Shown: one piece after another, positions 63,358-64,000 of the stretch
Numbering within the stretch: position 1 is the stretch's first letter
Layout: the number at the start of each line of letters is the position of its first letter
DNA from: Mycolicibacter hiberniae
GTDB taxonomy: Bacteria > Actinomycetota > Actinomycetes > Mycobacteriales > Mycobacteriaceae
DNA length: 64,000 nucleotides
Direction: 5' to 3'
Assembly: GCF_010729485.1 (NCBI RefSeq)
Contig: NZ_AP022609.1
Coordinates: 930,001 to 994,000, forward strand
Notes under the pieces: generated by a model
Databases searched by the model: none
Told to the model about the DNA's origin: nothing
The model's input: the letters and a program-made list of their open reading frames with translations, nothing else
Made by a program: the position numbers and the translations under genes

Positions 63358-64000
63358 ACGTCTTCGGTCCGTGGCTGTATTGGGCGATCGGGGTCGGCAT
63401 CGGCTTCCCCGCGGGCCTGATCCTGCTCACCGAATGGCATGGGGCGCTGGCCCGAAGAGACAGCTTTTTGGCCCGGCCCGTAGCGCTGGCCCGCAATTAT
63501 CTGCTGCCCCTGGCGGCGCTGCTGGTGTTGCTGGCGAATGTGGCCGGTGTACCGGCACAGGATCCGACGTTACGGGTCATCTACACCGCGTTCGGCCTGG
63601 TGCTGCTGGTCCTGGTGCTCTCGGTGCTCGACGTCACGGTCTTCCAGAGCGCCCCCACAAGTTCCTGGCGAGGCCGGCTACCGACCATTTTCGTCGACGT
63701 GGCCCGGTTCCTGCTGATCGGTGCGGGGCTGGCCCTGACCCTGTCCCTGGTCTGGGGGGCCAAGATCGGCGGGCTGTTCACCGCGCTGGGCGTGACGTCG
63801 GTGGTCATCGGCCTGATGCTGCAGAACTCGGTCGGCCAGATCGTCTCCGGCCTGTTCATGCTCTTCGAGCAGCCGTTCCGGATCGGGGACTGGTTGTCCA
63901 CGCCCGCCGCGCGCGGCCGCGTCGTCGAGGTGAACTGGCGCGCCGTGCACATCAACACGGCTGAGGGGCTGCAGGTCACACCCAACTCCGTGCTGGCGTC
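63354..64000 (+). CDS. MscS-family mechanosensitive channel, N-terminal part (Rv2434c-like)
   Basis: Cut off by the window end; 215 codons are visible from GTG 63354. Three to four hydrophobic helices (WAIGVGIGFPAGLILL, LPLAALLVLLANVAG, FGLVLLVLVLSVLDV, FLLIGAGLALTLSLVWG) lead to the pore and beta-domain entry: LFTALGVTSVVIGLMLQNSVGQIVSGLFMLFEQPFRIGDW, the MscS family core. The M. tuberculosis counterpart carries a C-terminal cyclic-nucleotide-binding domain, which would lie outside this window. It is translationally coupled to the receptor cyclase gene. Confidence 0.88.
   Translation, partial: MNVFGPWLYWAIGVGIGFPAGLILLTEWHGALARRDSFLARPVALARNYLLPLAALLVLLANVAGVPAQDPTLRVIYTAFGLVLLVLVLSVLDVTVFQSAPTSSWRGRLPTIFVDVARFLLIGAGLALTLSLVWGAKIGGLFTALGVTSVVIGLMLQNSVGQIVSGLFMLFEQPFRIGDWLSTPAARGRVVEVNWRAVHINTAEGLQVTPNSVLA

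Overview
The window is about 64 kb of high-GC actinobacterial chromosome and is almost certainly from a non-tuberculous mycobacterium. The evidence is the protein content: GlbO-type haemoglobin, a mycothiol-linked Rv2466c-like CPWC oxidoreductase, ClpP1/ClpP2, RpfE, an LprG/LprA-type lipoprotein, the CtaI/CtaJ-like pair and a PE-PPE-domain hydrolase. From about 6.9 kb to the end, the gene order follows, from memory, the M. tuberculosis block Rv2478c to Rv2434c read in reverse. No insertion sequence, prophage, CRISPR array or rRNA was seen. References to H37Rv genes are recollection, not a search.

Layout. 0.1-6.8 kb is accessory: a CopD/CtaG membrane protein, a TetR regulator divergent from an SDR, a nitroreductase, an MHS-type transporter and an LprG-like lipoprotein. 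6.9-14.5 kb carries ssbB, ettA, the 1,617-residue NAD-glutamate dehydrogenase and a hotdog thioesterase. 14.5-20.3 kb holds a TetR/hydrolase pair, glbO-aglA, an HNH protein, the ctaJ/ctaI pair and an unrecognised HExxH protein. 20.3-26.7 kb has pepN, a DUF1304 protein, the Rv2466c homologue, rpiB, nei1 and lipP. 26.9-32.5 kb is the proteostasis block: tRNA-Gly, tRNA-Pro, tig, clpP1-clpP2, mmuM and clpX. 32.7-44.7 kb has korA-korB-mobA, rpfE, an Rv2449c-like reductase, a DUF937 protein and valS-folC-DUF4233-ndk. 45-51.4 kb is rne, rplU, rpmA, obg and proB. 51.4-56.9 kb looks inserted relative to M. tuberculosis: a PE-PPE hydrolase, TetR/P450, an MFS transporter, a sirtuin and an isochorismatase-fold hydrolase. 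56.9-64 kb has nadE, a methyltransferase, a tautomerase, rbsK, a membrane cyclase-like receptor and the start of an MscS channel.

How it fits together. Most of the window is housekeeping, in tight operons with ATGA/GTGA overlaps (gdh-thioesterase, clpP1-clpP2, korA-korB, valS-folC-DUF4233, obg-proB, cyclase-mscS). The most notable points are: an apparent small TetR regulon with TGTwArC-N3-GCTwACA operators before both the SDR and the nitroreductase; an unrecognised gluzincin-like protein; an RNase E with a 24-residue poly-Asp run beside a perfect 15-bp repeat; a linker-less RpfE behind a roughly 830-bp leader with a CRP-like site; and a receptor cyclase lacking its catalytic residues that overlaps a mechanosensitive channel gene.
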